Part shown: positions 40,730 to 49,036 of the stretch, in pieces
Layout of the letters: each line of letters begins with the position of its first letter
Numbering within the stretch: position 1 is the first letter of the stretch
From: Rhodobiaceae bacterium
GTDB taxonomy: Bacteria > Pseudomonadota > Alphaproteobacteria > Rhizobiales > Tepidamorphaceae
Reading direction: 5' to 3'
Assembly: GCA_020637855.1 (NCBI GenBank)
Contig: JACKJR010000001.1
Coordinates: forward strand, 744,001 to 808,000
Length of the DNA: 64,000 bases
The notes under the pieces: generated by a model
What the model was told of the DNA's origin: nothing
Database searches by the model: none
What the model saw: only the letters and a program-made list of their open reading frames with translations
Translations under genes and position numbers: made by a program

Positions 40730-42073
40730 TTATGCGCCGTCTTGTGAAAGCCGCCGCTCCAGCCAGGCCGCCGTCCTGAACAGACGATCATCGCGTTCGC
40801 GGCAGCCTACCAGTTGCACGCCGACCGGCAAACCATCGGCCCCGCTGAGCCAGGGCAGCGACAGACATGGCAGGCCGGCGAATGTCCACACCGTGCAGCA
40901 GATCGGATCGCCGGTGCCCTCGGTCATCAGGGGAGCCTGGCCGAGCGCCGACGGCGTAAGGATCGCATCGTAATCCTTGAAGAAGGCGTCGAAATAGGCA
41001 CCCGCCTTCTCGAGGAAGGCGAGTCCTTCCCGGTAGTCCGCTTCGCTGGTGGCGCGGGCGCGCGCTATCTTTTCCGCATAGCCCTCGGGAATGACCTCGT
41101 CCGGCAAGCCCAGCCTGCCGCAGATGTTCTTTTCGAATTCGTACTCGTGGACGACGTTGTGAACACGGACGACTTCTGTGAATGCTCCGGGTGCGGGAAT
41201 GCGCTCGACACGATCGCCCAGCGCTGCGATCAGTTCCTCGAAGCCGGCACGGACATCGTCCGATATCCGATCCGCGAACGGCATCTCGAACCAGGCGAGC
41301 GCCGGCTCCACCGGCGCCTCGGCCCGCACGCCCTCAACCAGACGCGGACGCGGACGCAGATAAGACGCGGGATCGCCTGCGTCATAGCCTGCAATGGCAT
41401 CGCCGATGAGGGCCGCGTCCTCCAGGGTGCGGGCGAACAGCCCGACCTGATCGAGGGTTTCGGAAGTCTGCAGACAACCGCGGCGGGAGACGATGCCGCG
41501 CGTCGGCTTGTAGCCGACGATGCCGCAGAAGGAAGCCGGTCGGACTATGGACCCGTTGGTCTGGGAACCGATCGACAATGGCATGTGACCGGCGGCGACC
41601 CCTGCCGCGGAACCTGAGGAAGAACCGCCCGGCGTGCGGGCGGGATCAAGCGGGTTGCGGGTTGCCGCGGGCTCTGAAAAGGCAAGCGGTGTGGTCACCG
41701 TCTTGCCGAGAATGACCGCACCTGCCTCGCGCAAGCGTTCGACAACGGCGCTATCCGCCGCGGGCAGCCGATCCGTGTATTCCGGCACGCCCCACGCCGT
41801 CGGCATGTCGGCCGTGTCGTAGATATCCTTGATACCGACGGGAACACCGTGCAGCGCACCTGTCGGCATGCCGCGGCGGCGCAGGTCATCCATGGTCTCC
41901 GCCTGCCGTATTGCCGTATCGGCATCGAGACAGGCCCATGCGCCGATCGACGCATCGTTGCCGCCAATGCGTTCAAGACAGGAGGACACCATCTCGACGG
42001 AGGTGAACTCCCCGGCGAGGATGCCCGATACGGCTTGCGCCGCCGTCAGAGGCCAGAGCGCCTTACTGGACAT
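40730..42073 (-). CDS. Amidase signature family enzyme
   Basis: A 447-residue amidase with the Ser-cisSer-Lys triad: Lys in GVPVGIKDIYDTADMPT (~residue 80), cis-Ser in the signature TPGGSSSGSAAGVAAG (~150) and the nucleophile in GSQTNGSIVRPASFCG (~170). These enzymes hydrolyse linear amides to acid and ammonia; GatA, allophanate hydrolase and urea amidolyase are relatives, but no GatB/C adjoins. The start at 42073 overlaps the dctM stop by 11 bp, so it is coupled to the TRAP importer. The imported solute may be an amide, or the amidase may act after uptake. Confidence 0.9.
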   Translation of the reverse strand: MSSKALWPLTAAQAVSGILAGEFTSVEMVSSCLERIGGNDASIGAWACLDADTAIRQAETMDDLRRRGMPTGALHGVPVGIKDIYDTADMPTAWGVPEYTDRLPAADSAVVERLREAGAVILGKTVTTPLAFSEPAATRNPLDPARTPGGSSSGSAAGVAAGHMPLSIGSQTNGSIVRPASFCGIVGYKPTRGIVSRRGCLQTSETLDQVGLFARTLEDAALIGDAIAGYDAGDPASYLRPRPRLVEGVRAEAPVEPALAWFEMPFADRISDDVRAGFEELIAALGDRVERIPAPGAFTEVVRVHNVVHEYEFEKNICGRLGLPDEVIPEGYAEKIARARATSEADYREGLAFLEKAGAYFDAFFKDYDAILTPSALGQAPLMTEGTGDPICCTVWTFAGLPCLSLPWLSGADGLPVGVQLVGCRERDDRLFRTAAWLERRLSQDGA

Positions 42074-43430
42074 AAGGCCCAAACAGGTAGTCGGGCAGCC
42101 ACAGGGCAATGCCGGGGAACTGGTACATCAGCACCATGCAGAAGATCACGATGCCCAGATAGGGCATGATCCCCCGGAAGATCTGAATAAGCTCGATCTG
42201 CCCGCGCAGCACGCCTTTCAGATAATAGGCCGACATCGCCATTGGCGGGGTCAGGAACGAGGTCTGCAGGTTGAGCGCCACCAGCATGGCGAAGAAGTAG
42301 GGATTGACGTTGAAGTTATCGAGCATCGGCAGAAAGATCGGCACGAAAATGATCAGGATTTCCGACCATTCCAGCGGCCAGCCGAGCAGGAAGATGATCG
42401 CTTGGCAGAGCACGAGGAACTGCCAGGGCTCCATGTTCAGCGATAGCACAAAGTGCTCGATGACGTCGTGGCCCCCAAGATAGGAAAAGACCGATGCGAA
42501 GGTCCACGAACCGACAAACATCCAGCACACCATGGCGGTCGCCTTGGCGGTCAGGAACACAGACTCCTTGACCTTCTGCCAGGTCAGCGCGCGATAGAGG
42601 ACGGCAAGCACAAGACCACCCAGTGCGCCCATGGCGGCGGCTTCGGCAGGCGTGGCAAGCCCGCCCAGAATCGAGCCGAGCACGAGCATGATGAGAACGG
42701 TCAGCGGCACGAAGGACACCAGAAGGTCCCGGTAAATCCGTCCCATCGTGATGCTGTCGTCCTTGGGTGGGCGCGGCGCAACCGATGGCTGGAAGGTCAC
42801 CCGCAGCAGCACGTATAGAATGTACATGCCGGCCAGGATCAGGCCGGGGAAAACCGCCGCCGCATAGAGCCGCAAGGGCGACAGTTCGGCGATCGCCGCA
42901 TAGACGATCAGCATGATGGAGGGCGGAATGAGAATGCCAAGCGTGCCGCCCGCGCAGATCACGCCGGAGGCGAACGACTTGTTGTAGTTGGCACCCGCCA
43001 TCGCCGGAAAGGCCAGCAGGCCCATCAGCGTGACCACCGCACCGACGATGCCGCTAGCGGTGGAAAAGACCGCGCATGTGATCAGCGCGGCAATGGCCAT
43101 GGAGCCCGGCAGGTTGCGGGCGGCAAGCTGCAGCGATTCAAACAGCCGGTTGACGATATTGGCGCGTTCGACGACGTAGCCCATGAACAGGAACAGCGGG
43201 ATGGCGACGAGCGTATCGTTCTCCATCACCGAGTAGGTGTTCTGGTTCAGCAGATAGAAAATCTTGTTGTTGAGTACGTCGGTGACGCCGTGGATCGAGC
43301 CAGCATCGAGATAGGCATAGTAGCCAAAGCCGACCCCCATGGCGAGCAGCGTGAATGCGACCGGAAATCCCAGCAGGACCAGGAAGATGAACATGGTCAG
43401 CATCAGGATTGCGACTTCGGGGTTCGTCAT
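42063..43430 (-). CDS. dctM: TRAP transporter large permease (DctM)
   Basis: A 455-residue, about 12-helix TRAP large subunit. The early segment with VAIPLFLFMGYVVERANIVNRLFESL and the block KSFASGVICAGGTLGILIPPSIMLIVYAAIAE are family hallmarks. Its longer central loop is like the subgroup working with large DctQ subunits and mannitol/chloroaromatic-type binding proteins. It is second permease gene of the TRAP-amidase operon, 56 bp after dctQ, and overlaps the amidase start. Confidence 0.95.
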   Translation of the reverse strand: MTNPEVAILMLTMFIFLVLLGFPVAFTLLAMGVGFGYYAYLDAGSIHGVTDVLNNKIFYLLNQNTYSVMENDTLVAIPLFLFMGYVVERANIVNRLFESLQLAARNLPGSMAIAALITCAVFSTASGIVGAVVTLMGLLAFPAMAGANYNKSFASGVICAGGTLGILIPPSIMLIVYAAIAELSPLRLYAAAVFPGLILAGMYILYVLLRVTFQPSVAPRPPKDDSITMGRIYRDLLVSFVPLTVLIMLVLGSILGGLATPAEAAAMGALGGLVLAVLYRALTWQKVKESVFLTAKATAMVCWMFVGSWTFASVFSYLGGHDVIEHFVLSLNMEPWQFLVLCQAIIFLLGWPLEWSEILIIFVPIFLPMLDNFNVNPYFFAMLVALNLQTSFLTPPMAMSAYYLKGVLRGQIELIQIFRGIMPYLGIVIFCMVLMYQFPGIALWLPDYLFGPYVQ

Positions 43431-43486
43431 GGCCTTGCAGGCTCCAGAATCTGGGACTCAAACATGTCGGATCTTGACGCCGACGC

Positions 43487-44062
43487 TCAGGTAAGTTCGG
43501 CGGGATGTTTTCCGGAGATGAGGCTGTCCTCCGTCTCGCGGACGTCTTCGAGCCTTTCGAGCCACACGCCAGTGCGCATCGCCTTCCAGCAGCGCATGCA
43601 CTCGGCCAGGCCCTGCAGGATCAGCAGACCGCCGGCGATGGGGATCAGTGTCTTGAAGAAATAGACCTGGATGCGCGCCGGGCTGTTCCAGCTCACTTCC
43701 TTATAGCGCCAGGAATCAGAGGCAATCTCCGCGCCATACCAGAACAGTGCCAGCATGCCGGGAAAGAAGAAGAAGATGTAGAGAACGAAATCGATGCGCG
43801 CCTGCCAGCGGACGGGAAGCAGCCGGTAGACGACGTCGCCGCGCACATGCGCGTCCTGGGCCAGCGCATAGGGCCCGGCCATGAGAAGCAGGGCACCATA
43901 CATCTGGATCATCATATCGAAGGCCCACACGGTCGGCGAATTCAGCACGTAGCGGACGAAAACCTCGTAGGACACCGAGAAGGTGAGTATCAGGATACAC
44001 CAGCCAAAAGCCCGTCCGACCCAAATGCTCAGGCTTTCGATGGCATGGATGATTTTCGTCAT
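43487..44062 (-). CDS. dctQ: TRAP transporter small permease (DctQ)
   Basis: A 191-residue protein with about four membrane helices. The second helix region (SVSYEVFVRYVLNSPTVWAFDMMIQMYGALL) is the typical FVRYVLNSPTxW pattern of DctQ subunits with the TakQ-like plan. GGGGTGAA supports the start at 44062. It follows the binding-protein gene after a strong intercistronic hairpin (44114-44140) and acts with the dctM gene behind it. Confidence 0.92.
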   Translation of the reverse strand: MTKIIHAIESLSIWVGRAFGWCILILTFSVSYEVFVRYVLNSPTVWAFDMMIQMYGALLLMAGPYALAQDAHVRGDVVYRLLPVRWQARIDFVLYIFFFFPGMLALFWYGAEIASDSWRYKEVSWNSPARIQVYFFKTLIPIAGGLLILQGLAECMRCWKAMRTGVWLERLEDVRETEDSLISGKHPAELT

Positions 44063-44113
44063 GTGTTCACCCCAGAACCGGATGCGGTTTGCCCGCAAAT
44101 TCCATGCGAATCC

Positions 44114-44140
44114 GGCGCGGGGACAAGTTTCCCCCGCGCC
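44114..44140 (-). other. Intercistronic hairpin between TRAP binding-protein and permease genes
   Basis: GGCGCGGGG (44114-44122) pairs perfectly with CCCCGCGCC (44132-44140) around nine bases. No T-run follows on the minus strand, so it is more likely an mRNA stabiliser or partial terminator that lets the binding protein be made in excess of the permease. Confidence 0.7.
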
Positions 44141-44165
44141 CTTGGTATTTCAGAACAGCTGATGA

Positions 44166-45296
44166 TCAGGCGAAGTAGTGCTTGTAGGCCAGCTTGTAGT
44201 CGGGCTGGTTCAGGTTGAGGTAGTTCATCACCGTCTTCGCATAGGCCTTCTGCGAATCGATCACCTTGGCGAAGAACGGATCCTCCGAAGACAGCCGGTC
44301 AACGACCTTGTCCCAGGCATCGAGCTGCCCAGCCATCACCGAATCAGGCGTGCGGTAAACGTTGACGCCCTGTTCGGTAGCCAGCTTCACGAGATCGTCG
44401 GCATAACGTTTGGTGTTATGCCAGTAGAAGTTCGAGCTCTCTGCTTCCGAAGCGTATTTCAGGATCGCCTTGAGCTCGTCGGCCAGCGAATCGTAGGTCT
44501 GCTTGTTGAAGGTGACCTCGAAGAACTCCTGGCTCTGGTGGAAGCTGGCCAGGTGGTAATGCTTGGACACGTCCTGCATACCGAAGTCGCGGTCCGATGT
44601 CGGGTTGTTGAACTCGGCCGCATCGATCAGGCCGGACTTCATGGCGGGCTGGATTTCGCCGCCGGGAAGCTGGACGACCGACATGCCCATCTCGAGCAGA
44701 ACGTCGGCGGCAAGGCCGACCGTGCGGTACTTGAGGCCGTTCAACTGGGAAACGTCCTTGATTTCCTCCTTGAACCAGCCGAATGGCTGTGCCGGCATGG
44801 CGGAGTTGAAGAAGCTGACGACATTGAGGCCGAGGCTTCCCATCAGTTCGTCGAACAGTTCCTGGCCGCCGCCGTAATAGATCCAGCCGAGAACCTCGTT
44901 CGAGGACCAGCCGAAGCAGGGGCCCGTGCCGAACAGCGAGGCAACCTTGGACTTGGAGTACCAGTAGGCCGGCACGTAGTGTGCGGCATCGAGCACGCCG
45001 CGGTGCACCGCATCCTGCATCTGGCTGGTCTTGACGACGGAGTCGACCGGCAGAAGGTCGATCTTCAGCGCGCTGCCCGCCATGTCATTGACGCGCTTGA
45101 CGTAGGACTGGGCATTTTCAAGAAAGATGCCGCCGCCCCAGGCAGCCTGCATCTTCAGGGTCTTGGTCTGCGCGCGGGCGATATTGGGCATGGCAACGGC
45201 AGCCGAAGCCCCGGCTGCGCCCGCCGCACCCAACTTGAGAAACCGGCGCCGCGACGTCGGCGTCGATACATTGGTATCTGTTTCTTTATTGGCCAT
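44166..45296 (-). CDS. TRAP transporter substrate-binding protein with Tat signal
   Basis: A 376-residue binding protein exported folded: the twin-arginine motif SRRRFLKLG is at residues 15-23, followed by an Ala-rich helix and a cleavage site after ARA. The mature blocks MQAAWGGGIFLENAQSYVKRVN, YYGGGQELFDELM and GLKYRTVGLAADVLLEMGMSVVQLPGGEI place it in the mannitol/chloroaromatic-like (TakP-type, 2-oxoacid-binding) TRAP subgroup. GGGGAGG supports the start at 45296. First gene of the TRAP-amidase operon. A GntR-type half-palindrome lies 130 bp upstream. Confidence 0.92.
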   Translation of the reverse strand: MANKETDTNVSTPTSRRRFLKLGAAGAAGASAAVAMPNIARAQTKTLKMQAAWGGGIFLENAQSYVKRVNDMAGSALKIDLLPVDSVVKTSQMQDAVHRGVLDAAHYVPAYWYSKSKVASLFGTGPCFGWSSNEVLGWIYYGGGQELFDELMGSLGLNVVSFFNSAMPAQPFGWFKEEIKDVSQLNGLKYRTVGLAADVLLEMGMSVVQLPGGEIQPAMKSGLIDAAEFNNPTSDRDFGMQDVSKHYHLASFHQSQEFFEVTFNKQTYDSLADELKAILKYASEAESSNFYWHNTKRYADDLVKLATEQGVNVYRTPDSVMAGQLDAWDKVVDRLSSEDPFFAKVIDSQKAYAKTVMNYLNLNQPDYKLAYKHYFA

Positions 45297-45675
45297 TTGA
45301 TCCTCCCCAGGATTCAATTTCGATATCTAGATCGACTGGCAACCTGCTGTTTTTTTGACTGCCAAGCGAAAACCTTAGGAAGAATTCAGCAACATGGCCA
45401 TAGCGCGCTGCGCGCATAGAGTTTGCGATTGTGTCACAAAATGACAAAAGTCTTGCCGATTGAGAATTCTGGCGACGGCTTCATGTGGACTTGCCGCAGG
45501 TCTGATTCGACGTGATTTCGGCTATGTATTCAGCATCGATATCGTAGTGCCGCGACCGAAAAGCAGTTTGAAATTCCTGAGGAAATTGCTGAACCGGCAC
45601 GATTGCGCCCAGACAATTGTGAGCGGCAAGCTCCAGTCCGGGCGATCCAAAGACGGGGGCAGGTCAATATCGCCC
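45297..45675. other. 379-bp gene-free region between TRAP operon and GntR gene
   Basis: This stretch holds the promoter region of the TRAP-amidase operon and the site ATTGT-GTC-ACAAA at 45428-45440. A plus-strand frame (45460-45702) runs through it but lacks a ribosome site and any family likeness, so I do not call it a gene. Nothing else is recognisable. Confidence 0.5.
45428..45440. promoter_or_regulatory. Candidate GntR site upstream of the TRAP-amidase operon
   Basis: ATTGTGTCACAAA fits ATTGT-N3-ACAAT with one mismatch in ten arm positions. It resembles the sites at 46396-46408 and 46584-46596 and lies 132 bp upstream of the binding-protein start. Confidence 0.45.
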
Positions 45676-46377
45676 TTAATTCTCTTCACGTTTGAAAGCT
45701 GAGTCGGGGAGCGCCAGAACCCAGTCAGCCAGTTCGCGAAGATGGTTTTGCATGGCTTCGGCTGCCCGGCCGGGATCGCCGTCGAGGATCGCATCGGCGA
45801 TTGTCGCATGATCGTTTTCCGACTGCTGGATGTTCTCGTCTGCCATCATCCGCCCGACCTGAACCATCATGATCGGCAGTTGCAGTTTGTCGATGGCGTC
45901 TTTGAGAAGCAGGTTGCCGCCGACACTCACGATGGTGCGGTGAAACAATCGGTTATGCTCGATGAAAATATCCCAGGCCAGGTGATGACCGCGTGGGCGT
46001 ACGGTCCGCCACATCGACTCGAACATCGCCCGGTTGTCATTTACATTGATCCTCTGCGCCGCCAGCTTGGCGGCAAGGCCTTCCAGCACCTCGCGAATCT
46101 CGAACAGGTCGCGTGTCTGATGACGCGAGAGACGGCGTACCGTAACGCCCTTGTTCGGGACCAGATCAACCAGGCCGTCTGCCGCCATAAGCCGGAATGC
46201 CTCGCGTACCGATCCGCGGCTGACGCCCATTTCCTCGGTCAGGTCACGCGCCACCAGACGCTGTCCGGGAGCAAAACGGCCATGCAAAATACCGTCGACC
46301 AGATGCTGGACGACGAAGTCGACCGTTCCTCCACGCCTTTGGTCTGAATTGCGTTCTTGGACCAGTTCAACCGACAT
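45676..46377 (-). CDS. GntR family transcriptional regulator (FadR/FCD subfamily)
   Basis: A 233-residue regulator. The winged helix (residues ~18-80) has the recognition block FAPGQRLVARDLTEEMGVSRGSVREAFRLMAADGLVDLVPNKGVTV. The C-terminal all-helical FCD ligand domain follows (FEIREVLEGLAAKLA, then FHRTIVSVGGN and a late NDHATIADAI carrying metal-binding His candidates). Such proteins sense organic acids. It lies between the TRAP-amidase operon and the divergent dienelactone-hydrolase/SDR/ABC operon, with related palindromes in all three promoters. AAGGAG precedes the ATG. Confidence 0.92.
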   Translation of the reverse strand: MSVELVQERNSDQRRGGTVDFVVQHLVDGILHGRFAPGQRLVARDLTEEMGVSRGSVREAFRLMAADGLVDLVPNKGVTVRRLSRHQTRDLFEIREVLEGLAAKLAAQRINVNDNRAMFESMWRTVRPRGHHLAWDIFIEHNRLFHRTIVSVGGNLLLKDAIDKLQLPIMMVQVGRMMADENIQQSENDHATIADAILDGDPGRAAEAMQNHLRELADWVLALPDSAFKREEN

Positions 46378-46395
46378 CCGTCGCTGTCTCCTTTA

Positions 46396-46408
46396 GTCTG
46401 TTCTACAA
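46396..46408 (-). promoter_or_regulatory. Candidate GntR autoregulatory site
   Basis: On the minus strand ATTGTAGAACAGA matches the palindrome at 46584-46596 at 10 of 13 positions. It lies 19 bp upstream of the gntR start codon, a position suited to autorepression. Confidence 0.45.
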
Positions 46409-46583
46409 TTTTGCCCGTCGATCTGTGGTGACGCGGCACGGCAAGCTTCCGGATAACGGTTGCGATTCAGGTGTAATCAGCCGAATTCAAGCCCATATAA
46501 CACCAAATCAGCCCAGTCAGCATATGGACACTGCCGCGCTGCAGCAAACATTCTGCATTGACAGCGTTTATTTGTCGAATATG

Positions 46584-46596
46584 ATTGTAGGACAAT
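46584..46596. promoter_or_regulatory. GntR-type operator ATTGT-AGG-ACAAT
   Basis: A perfect 13-bp palindrome (arms ATTGT and ACAAT). It resembles known FadR-subfamily half-sites of the TTGTN3ACAA type and lies 76 bp before the GTG of the dienelactone hydrolase, in the shared region with gntR. Confidence 0.6.
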
Positions 46597-46671
46597 TTTG
46601 ACAGACAGAAAATGTCTGCAACCGCCGGACCGCCCGTTGACAAGAATGTGGCCGGCAAGGGGAGGAAAGAC

Positions 46672-47406
46672 GTGCCGGCAATTGTTGGCAACGATCCGCC
46701 GCGCCATCGCGATGGGCGGAGCATCTGGCTGCGTGCGGAAGACGGCCACTCACTCGACGCCTGGTGCGTGGAGCCTGATGGCGATGCGCATTGGGGCGCT
46801 GTCATTCTCCAGGAAATTTTCGGGGTCAACGCGCATGTCCGCGAGACATGCGAACGCTACGCCGACCTTGGTGCATGCGCGATCGCACCGGCGCTGTTCG
46901 ATCGCGCACAGCGGAAAACCGAACTCGACTACAACGCCGAAGGTGTAGCGATTGGCCGCGAGCTTCGCGAGCGGGTTGGCTGGGATGCAGCCGTTGCCGA
47001 CGTAAAGGCCGCGGTCGATGAAGCATCCCGCTACGGACCGGTTTGCGTCATCGGGTATTGCTGGGGCGGAACGCTTGCATTCCTGTCCGCAACACGGTTC
47101 GACAACGTCGCTTGCGCCATCAGTTATTACGGCGGCCAGACCGTTCCTTTCGCGCACGAGAAGATCGCTGCGCCTGTGATGATGCATTTCGGCAGCGAGG
47201 ATCCGCGTATCCCCGAAGCGGATCGGGAAATAATTCAGAGCGGAAACCCCGGAATAGAAGCCCACGTCTATCCCGCCGATCATGGGTTCAACTGCGATCA
47301 TCGCAAGGAATTCCACGCCCCCAGCGCCGCGTTGTCGATGGAGCGCAATCTCGCATTTCTCGCCGCGCACATCGGTGCGGGGCGGATCAATAATCCCGAA
47401 ACTTGA
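46672..47406 (+). CDS. Dienelactone hydrolase family protein
   Basis: A 244-residue alpha/beta-hydrolase of the dienelactone hydrolase family. The nucleophile is Cys130 in GYCWGG, the Asp lies in FGSEDPRIPEAD, and the His in PADHGFNCD. The classic enzyme opens dienelactone to maleylacetate in chloroaromatic degradation, but many relatives act on other lactones or esters. I choose the GTG at 46672, seven bases after GGGGAGG; the frame also has an ATG at 46612 without a ribosome site. First gene of a nine-gene plus-strand operon with SDR-like, ABC-transporter and hydrolase genes. Confidence 0.87.
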   Translation: MPAIVGNDPPRHRDGRSIWLRAEDGHSLDAWCVEPDGDAHWGAVILQEIFGVNAHVRETCERYADLGACAIAPALFDRAQRKTELDYNAEGVAIGRELRERVGWDAAVADVKAAVDEASRYGPVCVIGYCWGGTLAFLSATRFDNVACAISYYGGQTVPFAHEKIAAPVMMHFGSEDPRIPEADREIIQSGNPGIEAHVYPADHGFNCDHRKEFHAPSAALSMERNLAFLAAHIGAGRINNPET

Positions 47407-47425
47407 GGAAAAACGGAGCTCTCAG

Positions 47426-48220
47426 ATGGATCTTGGAATCAAGGATCGCGTGGCGATCGTTACTGGTGGAAGCCGCGGCATCGGGCGTGAAACCGCCCGT
47501 GAATTTCTCCAGGCGGGCGCGAAGGTCATGACCTGCTCGCGCCATGGCGACCAGGTTGCCAAGACCTGCAAGGAGCTTGCCGAGCAGACCGGCGGTGAAA
47601 TTCACTCCATCGAGGCAGACACCAGTACCCAGGAAGGCGTCGACAAGCTTTTCAAGCACACGATGGACACATACGGGACCGTTGACATCCTCTTCAACAA
47701 CGCCGGGACGATGTATTCCGGGCGTTTTGCGGCCCTGACCGACGAAGGGCTGCAGACCCAGCTCGATACCAAGCTGTTCGGTTTCATGCGTATGATGCGT
47801 GTCGTGTGGCCGGTGATGCGGGAAAAGCGGTGGGGTCGCATCGTCAGCGCCATTGGCGGCGCAGGCAAGGAACCCGATCCCTACATGTTCGGCTCGGGCA
47901 TGACCAACAGCGCTCTGCTCAACCTGACCAAGTCGCTGTCGACGGAATTCGCGCCCTATAACGTGCTCGTCAACGCGATCTGCCCGGGCTGGGTAAAGAC
48001 CGCGCTGTGGGAACGCAACCTCGGCAATCTTCAGGAGGAACTCGGCGTCGATAACGCCGAGGAAGCCACAAGGCTGGCGCAGAAGAAGAATTCGCTTGGC
48101 CGCTTCGGACGGCCCGAGGAACTTGCAAATGCGGTCGTGTTCCTGTGCTCGGAGCGCGCAAGCTACATCACCGGCGTATCGCTGAACGTTGACGGCGGAC
48201 GCCTCAAGGGTCTGTGGTAG
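47426..48220 (+). CDS. SDR-like protein 1 with replaced catalytic tetrad
   Basis: A 264-residue short-chain dehydrogenase/reductase fold. The dinucleotide motif TGGSRGIG (residues 13-20) and NNAG (91-94) are intact, as is the terminal NVDGGRLKG. The catalytic tetrad N-S-Y-K is replaced: by position the residues are K116, G144, S157 and N161 (segment GSGMTNSALLNLTKS). The two paralogues behind it show the same changes, so this is an inherited variant and not decay. It may use other chemistry or serve as an NAD(P)-binding partner. Third-party annotation would probably call it 3-oxoacyl-ACP reductase-like. GGAG precedes the ATG, and it follows the hydrolase by 19 bp. Confidence 0.85.
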   Translation: MDLGIKDRVAIVTGGSRGIGRETAREFLQAGAKVMTCSRHGDQVAKTCKELAEQTGGEIHSIEADTSTQEGVDKLFKHTMDTYGTVDILFNNAGTMYSGRFAALTDEGLQTQLDTKLFGFMRMMRVVWPVMREKRWGRIVSAIGGAGKEPDPYMFGSGMTNSALLNLTKSLSTEFAPYNVLVNAICPGWVKTALWERNLGNLQEELGVDNAEEATRLAQKKNSLGRFGRPEELANAVVFLCSERASYITGVSLNVDGGRLKGLW

Positions 48221-48232
48221 GAGCCTGAATCC

Positions 48233-49024
48233 ATGGACCTTGGTCTTCAGGGCAAGATAGCCATCGTCACCGGCGGGTCGCGGGGCATCGGCCTTGCGAC
48301 CGCCGAGCGGCTGGCGGGCGAAGGTGTCTCGGTCGCAGTCTGCGGCCGCGACGCCGAGGCGCTCGATGCTGCCCTGGAGAAGCTGAAACGGCTGGATGGC
48401 AGGGCGGTGTCATTCATCGCCGACATGGCGGATGCCGGCCAGCGCAAGGTCCTCGTCGACAAGGTTCTCGACAAGCACGGGCGCATCGACATTCTCGTCA
48501 ACAATGCCGGCACCCATGTGCGCGCCAGTCTCGACGATATGACCGAGGACCAGTTGCAGCACCATCTCGACGTGAAGCTGTTCGGTTATCTGGGAATGAT
48601 CCGTGCCGTATTGCCCGCCATGCGCGGTCAGGGCGGGGGCGCGATCGTCAATGTCGTCGGCCAGGCGGCCCGCCATCCTCATCCCGACCGGATTCCCTCC
48701 GGCATCACCAATGCCGCGGTGATGGCGATGTCGAAATCCGTCGCAGACGGGGTCGCCCGCGACAACATCCGCGTCAACACGGTGTGTCCGCAATACATCG
48801 GCACCGAACTGGTTGAGTCGATCATTGGCAAGGAAATGGTCAAGCGATCGGTTTCGCGCGAAATCGCGGCGGCGGGCTTCACCCGTGCCAACCCGCTCGG
48901 GCGTCTCGGTACGCCTCAGGAAATCGCCGATGCGGTGGCCTTTCTTGTCTCCGAGCGCGCCGGCTTCATCGCCGGCAGTTCGGTTTCCGTTGATGGCGGT
49001 TACCACCGCTACGTGTTCGGTTAG
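48233..49024 (+). CDS. SDR-like protein 2 with replaced catalytic tetrad
   Basis: A 263-residue SDR fold with TGGSRGIG (13-20), NNAG (90-93) and a C-terminal SVSVDGGYHRYVF. The catalytic positions read K115, G143, S156 and N160 (segment PSGITNAAVMAMSKS) where N, S, Y and K are expected. It is closest to SDR-like protein 1 and keeps the same spacing, so a short insertion or deletion does not explain the loss. It lies 12 bp after SDR 1, with GGAGCC as ribosome site. Substrate unknown; probably acts with its paralogues on the solute taken up by the ABC transporter of the operon. Confidence 0.85.
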   Translation: MDLGLQGKIAIVTGGSRGIGLATAERLAGEGVSVAVCGRDAEALDAALEKLKRLDGRAVSFIADMADAGQRKVLVDKVLDKHGRIDILVNNAGTHVRASLDDMTEDQLQHHLDVKLFGYLGMIRAVLPAMRGQGGGAIVNVVGQAARHPHPDRIPSGITNAAVMAMSKSVADGVARDNIRVNTVCPQYIGTELVESIIGKEMVKRSVSREIAAAGFTRANPLGRLGTPQEIADAVAFLVSERAGFIAGSSVSVDGGYHRYVFG

Positions 49025-49036
49025 GAGAGCGTCGCC

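Noticed and set aside
45460..45702. 80-codon plus-strand frame in the gap before the GntR gene
   Set aside because: It has no ribosome site or family likeness and overlaps the 3' end of the convergent gntR gene.
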